A stretch of DNA of 26,366 bases from Larix sibirica (taxonomy: Eukaryota > Streptophyta > Pinopsida > Pinales > Pinaceae): positions 63,605 to 89,970 of the forward strand of contig NWUY0300010873.1 of NCBI GenBank assembly GCA_004151065.3. Direction: 5' to 3'. How positions within the stretch are numbered: the stretch's first letter is position 1; every line of letters begins with the position of its first letter. The position numbers were made by a program, and so were the translations under genes. Positions 21,992-26,366 of this stretch are shown here, piece by piece. A model generated the notes under the pieces. It saw only the letters and a list, made by a program, of their open reading frames with translations, ran no database searches and was not told the DNA's origin.

Positions 21992-22687
21992 AGTTAAAGG
22001 TACGTCTACTTATCTATATATCTAAATTTGATCTATGATATTCTTTTAACTAGTGTATGGTCCACCTTTTCACCAACTTGATGAGGACATCAACCATAAA
22101 GTTGGGGAGAGAGCAGTAGAAAAAAGCAAAAAGAATTAATGGCAATTTGGTGCAGAAAATAGTATCTCGTGGCAAATTTTTTCTTTTCCCGAAAGAAAAG
22201 GCAGTGTTTTGCACATGCCATAAAATTAGGTGAATACGTGTCACATGCCACATCGGAGGAAATAAGTGGGTAGACGAACTTGGCAGGGATTGTCGAGATG
22301 TATGAAAAGGATCTGATCGCCTCCGTCTTCCACCTCTAATGAGAAGGATAGATGGTATAGTTAGCACGATCTAAGGGACGTGTGGGAAATGATGGGAGGA
22401 AAAGGAGGTTGGTGAAATTCAAATCACTCAACGGATTATGATGAATGGGGAATATAACATGACAAGCAAGTTTAACTATCATAATTCACCACTCGAAGTT
22501 TGAGCCAACACTCGAGGAACCCACAAGAAGGAAGCACCCTGAGAAATGGGTAGCGCAAAGGATAACATCGAGCAACCAAGTTAAGAACATGTAATTCGAA
22601 GTCCCTCTATAATCAAAGTATTGCTCTGCATTGTGTTAAAATCTCTTTCAGACTTTGTTCATAGGTTGTAAAAAGAGGGTTATCATA
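21992..22687 (+). other. Non-coding spacer between pol and the extra ORF
   Basis: About 0.7 kb with no recognisable domain on either strand. A minus-strand open frame (22050-22367) has no known motif. The spacer ends with the acceptor-like pyrimidine stretch described separately. Confidence 0.5.
22638..22651 (+). promoter_or_regulatory. Splice-acceptor-like site before the extra ORF
   Basis: AAAATCTCTTTCAG has a pyrimidine-rich run ending in AG, 36 nt before ATG 22688. Together with the donor-like GTAAGT at 17201 it would give a spliced RNA in which this ORF is first. Motif evidence only. Confidence 0.4.
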
Positions 22688-25185
22688 ATGAATGGGGGTT
22701 TTTTCAAGAGAGAAACCATAGACCATTCCAAGTTGTTTAAACACCCTAAATCCTTGAAATACTTCCAAGATGTAGGATGGGACCAGTATTTTCATAAACT
22801 AGATGGATACCATGAGGGATTAACGGAGGAATTTTCCAAAAATAAGAAGAATCTTGATGATGATAATTGTAGAATAGAGGTGAGGGGAGTTACCATTGAA
22901 CTTAATAAGGAGATTCTATGTAGATTTACTGGTCTTCCCAAGGGAATGAAATGGGATAATGATGACAGAGAGCTTGCTCAGAAAGACAAGAAACAATTCT
23001 TTTGTTTCACAAAAAAGTATGAGAAATATAAGGGGAGTGTAAAAATGGATTCACTTCCAGACCCATGGGGAGAGGTAGATCTCATAGTTATGAAATAAAT
23101 CACTTGTGATGGTCGACATGCCCAAGTACATGCCTACCACTTCCGTATTTTGAACCTCTTAAGAAATATCAGATAGCAAAGAGTAGGGAGAAATGTCAGC
23201 CTCCCCTGGTTCTTTTTCAAAACCCTTTCCTTAATGAGCATCAAGTACGATTTGGGGAAGTTTGATGCTCTGTCTCACCATGGGTTAGTCAAGATAATCA
23301 TTTGTGATACCTTGGAGGGGGAATACACCCCCTGACTTGGGACATGTTCTTAAAGATTAGTCAAGGCCAAAATTCAAGTTTTCCATAGAAAGGAACAAGT
23401 CCCTACTGAAGAGCAGATGACTCCACAAAGGAAGCCACCAAAGGGACAATCAATACAATAGAGGACAGAATATCAGAAGAAAAGCGACCCAAAGAAAAAT
23501 GGTTTTGTTTCTCAAAGAACTAGATCTAGTCATAAAAGAGTGATAAGTGACGATGAGGAAGAAGAACCTAGGGAGGAGAAGGAGGAAGCAACCATTGCAA
23601 ATACCCTCCTCCACCTAGGAAAGGAGGGACAAATCTCTTCTAAGAAAAGAAACCAGCAATCCAGTTGTCAAGAAAATAGTAAGAAGGAAGAACCCCAAAC
23701 TGTGCAATACTCGATCTTAGAAACTGATTGTCCTCATGAGCAGTAGGATTCTAACTCAGATAATGAAGATGTTGAGGAGGTTTTCCCTGAAAAATACATT
23801 CAACAAGCAGAAGGGAGAACCTCTCCTAGATATCAACAGGAGATAGGGGAAATTTTTCCTGAACTCCAACATAATGTATAACAGACAGAAAATCCAGAAA
23901 ATGTTCCTAGTTCTTCAGTAGCCAATGATAAAATATCTAGCATAAGACTTCATGAAATACTCATTGAAAAGGATGAGGAAATTTTGAAGCTCCAGGGTCA
24001 GTTCAAGAAAATGGAGCAGGAATTATTGAAGTGGAAGAATATTTCCCACACCATAGAAGCTTTAAAATATTCTTCTAATACACAGGGAGAACGAGAATAC
24101 AAAATACACCCCCTGGAAGAGAAGCTGCAAGTCATTAAAATGCAGTATGAAGAGGAAAAGCAATAGGTAATGAACAAGAACCTCCTGCTAAAAAGAGATT
24201 TGCAAGGCTATGAAGCTGAGATGAAGGATGAAATCAGGTAAAAATCCAAAGTAGATGAGCAATGTAAGAAATTTTTTAACATCATGAAGCAGATCATCCG
24301 TTGTAGGTCACCATAAAGGTTATATTTGGTCTTCTTAAGAGATAAATGGCTTTGGTATCAGCTAAGGAGGATACATGAAGGGGGATCAGAACAGTTGGAT
24401 ACTCCCAAGGAATTCATAGAAAATTTCCAAGGAGTTGGAGAGCTAGGTAAGGACCAGCTGAATGAGTTCCATCTTCACAATTTTATCCTACCTCGCCCCT
24501 ATAAATGGTCGCCAAACCCTTATATAGGGTATGTACAACGCAGAGCACTAGGATCTTGGCTCTCTAATGAAGCCAAAAGAGCCACCAAAATGATCCATTA
24601 CTTTGAGACAAAATATGACACTCAGTTGTACATAAAGGAAGAGGAACCTATTGTGGATACTGTCCTCACTTCTCATCAACTTATGATCCATGATAAATAT
24701 ATGGTACCAATCCTAAAAGAAAACCAAAATGCTGCCATGTCCATTTCAAAGATTTAACAACTACAATAAATAAAAATCAGATTATACAATTCATTATAAA
24801 AAGATGGAAGGACATCCCTCCAGAGATACAGAAGATCGAAATACACTCACCTTCTAACATGGAAAAATCCCTCTTTAGGTCCACTTTGTATCGCACCTCA
24901 GTAGAAAATATGGGGCTACAATGGATTGGGCTGAGATTCAACCCACCATTTCTTCTATCCAAAGATAATCAGGAATGGAAGCAAGATGAGGAAGTATCCA
25001 ATGGGGAGCAAAATCAGAAAGATAGAGGATTTTATTAGTCAAGAGCTATGACTAGTTGTTATGCTTGTAAAATCAGACTTGCAGAAAACCTTGAGCCCAC
25101 AAAGGACCCAGATTCAATAGTTGGTTGCACAAAGATGTGCAAATCAGGTAGTTGGGGGGAGATGATGGCTCCCAAAATTAGGTAA
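22688..25185 (+). pseudogene. Large extra ORF in envelope position, function unknown
   Basis: ATG 22688 (MNGGFFKRETIDHSKLF) opens a frame that runs 690 codons to 24757 with no indel, broken by stops at 23096, 23174, 23333, 23351, 23459, 23744, 23879, 24164, 24239 and 24314. After a frameshift near 24758 another frame continues to TAA 25183, with one stop at 25036, running through the polypurine tract into the LTR. Layout: N-terminal globular part with RIEVRGVTIELNKEIL then CRFTGLPKG, resembling from memory the plant 'putative transposon protein' domain carried by Athila-like elements; an acidic EEEEPREEKEE region; a Lys/Glu-rich coiled-coil-like part (about 23960-24300); a second globular domain (LRRIHEGGSEQL, FILPRPYKW); and a C-terminal C-x2-C-x19-C-x3-C cluster. 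No signal peptide or membrane helix is evident, so an envelope glycoprotein is not supported. Role unknown. Confidence 0.75.
25152..25162 (+). promoter_or_regulatory. Polypurine tract
   Basis: TTGGGGGGAGA directly abuts the 3' LTR start TGATGGCTCCC. It is the plus-strand primer site for reverse transcription and fixes the orientation of the element. Confidence 0.9.
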
Positions 25186-26366
25186 GAAAAGGCATCTAAA
25201 TCCTTTTCTAAATCAATCATTTTGGTGCGAAAAGGAAGTGCTATGGTACCAAGTTGGTGAATGATGAGTGCATCCTAGTTAAGATTGTAGAAGATTTCAA
25301 TTTAAGTATTATAAATGTTGTAGTCTTCCTTTCTCTAGCTTAAAATACACATATGAGACTGATGTGGTTGGTTGTTAGCAGTATCTTTTTGACACAGGTC
25401 CTGAACTAAGGAAACAAGTGAAGGAGTTCCAAGAGTAAACCGTTTTGTATAAATCCATGCATAGGATATACGAAATATAAGGAAATAACTACAGTCATGA
25501 AGCATCAGTATCAGTGTTCGATGATCTTTGAGGATAAATCCAATTGAGGCCTAGTCCCCGAAGACTAGACTGAGCTCAGTTAAACTACCACTATGTGTTG
25601 TCCTGCATAGCGCACCTCATGCAGTCGCAGATTTGACACTAGTAGTTCATTTTGTTTCGTAGTATTGGAATAGAGATACTTAAACAATATTGCCTGACTT
25701 ATAGAGCAAGCCCATTTTTGGTATGAACACATTTGCTTCCACAATTTGTGAGCATCATACATTTTGAGACTTATTATGTCAAAACAATGATTTTAAAGTA
25801 ATGAATATTTCCATTATCCTAGCTTAGTGAGTAAATTTGTGTTCTTGTATTGTCATGGATAAGGGTCCATCCGCAGGTGATTGCACGAGCATGTGTGTTA
25901 AATTAGACTTGATTGATTTCATGTGAATGAGATAGAACAAAACATAACATAGTAGATTTACTGCAATTTGTAGACGATTTACAGTATGTTAGCATAGTAG
26001 CTTTATAAATTATTTTTGCATCTTTAATTTAGTTTGAATGTTTCTTTATTTCTGCAATTTCCAATTCGGTATTTGTTTTATAAACATGGGATTTATCATA
26101 TGAGCTCATTCAAGCATTATGGTTCCGATTTTGTTTAAATATTACTGACTCAGAATTTGGTGTAATTAGATACCTAGACTTAATGTGTGAATGGGAAGGT
26201 AGATCAAGAATTTTCCTCAAAATGTTTTCCTAAAGCTCGGCGAAGAAAGTCTTGAAACTAGTCCATGAACCATTGATAAAGGGGTATATGCCTAACCAGA
26301 TGATGGGATCCATGTCCCTTGCAACCCTTAGATCATAGATTAGAAATACCTTTTTCTTTCTATCTG
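25163..26366 (+). mobile_element. 3' LTR of the large element (truncated by window end)
   Basis: Aligns with 15597-16872 of the 5' LTR, both ending the comparison at TTTCTTTCTATCTG; the last ~200 bp are outside the window. Divergence is roughly 10% by eye. It lacks 71 bp present in the 5' LTR (15854-15924), with AAG at both edges of the missing piece. It also carries the end of the extra ORF (to 25185). Confidence 0.9.

Larger units (their letters stand above)
15597..26366 (+). mobile_element. Tat/Athila-type Ty3/gypsy LTR retrotransposon, defective, right end cut by window
   Basis: The element has all structural marks in order: 5' LTR starting TGATGGCTCCC, tRNA-Asp primer-binding site, gag, pol remnant, an extra ORF, polypurine tract, and 3' LTR starting TGATGGCTCCC. 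The tRNA-Asp primer and a large ORF between pol and the 3' LTR are typical of the Athila/Tat branch. LTRs differ by roughly 10%, so insertion is old. Protease, RT and most of RNase H are missing, and gag, integrase and the extra ORF all carry stops. About 200 bp of the 3' LTR and the second target-site copy lie beyond 26366. Real length without the suspected assembly duplication would be about 1.3 kb shorter. Confidence 0.9.

Noticed and set aside
22688-25185. Envelope glycoprotein
   Set aside because: Position fits, but no signal peptide, membrane helix or fusion-peptide-like segment was visible in the readable frames.

Overview
This window looks like repeat-derived intergenic DNA from a large plant genome. 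The evidence is plant-type tRNA primer-binding sites (initiator Met and Asp), Ty3/gypsy gag-pol remnants of plant type, low GC, no prokaryotic-style gene packing, and scaffold N characters. A conifer or other gymnosperm would fit the old, heavily decayed LTR elements, but the sequence alone does not prove it. I found no intact host gene, no tRNA or rRNA gene, and no CRISPR array. Almost all recognisable coding sequence is retrotransposon-derived and broken by stops or frameshifts.

Left part (1-12310). Two direct copies of a ~3.5 kb block (A 930-4394, B 8784-12310; roughly 85-90% identical by eye) lie about 7.9 kb apart. Each block holds a decayed unrecognised coding region, then an LTR starting TGTAACACCCC (3163-3826 and 11029-11741), then a tRNA-iMet primer-binding site (12/12 in B), then about 0.5 kb that includes an open reading frame on the minus strand. 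Between the blocks is a decayed Ty3/gypsy gag-protease-RT stretch (about 4926-7280, + strand). It stops after RT and is followed by 1.5 kb of non-coding, promoter-like DNA. Because each LTR has the same sequence on both sides, the layout resembles an internal-LTR-internal-LTR-internal tandem array or a segmental duplication, not two independent insertions. A shared in-frame stop in both copies supports that reading.

Middle (12311-15596) has no recognisable gene.

Right part (15597-26366, running off the edge) is one long Ty3/gypsy element of the Tat/Athila type. It has a 5' LTR (15597-17070), a tRNA-Asp primer-binding site (17077-17094), gag (17351-about 18924), a pol from which protease, RT and most of RNase H are deleted, an integrase (to 20425), an extra large ORF in the envelope position (22688-25185), a clean polypurine tract (25152-25162) and a 3' LTR (from 25163, truncated by the window). 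A 1,123-bp stretch of integrase occurs twice with no difference that I found, the second copy starting exactly at an NN gap (20657-20658). This is probably an assembly artefact, because the LTRs of the same element differ by roughly 10%.

Most interesting is the extra ORF downstream of pol. It spans about 830 codons, the first 690 in one frame broken only by stops. It has a globular N-terminal part, an acidic/coiled-coil middle, a second globular domain and a terminal Cys cluster, with no obvious membrane segment. A splice-donor-like site in the leader (17201) and an acceptor-like site 36 nt before its ATG (22650-22651) suggest it may once have been made from a spliced subgenomic RNA.
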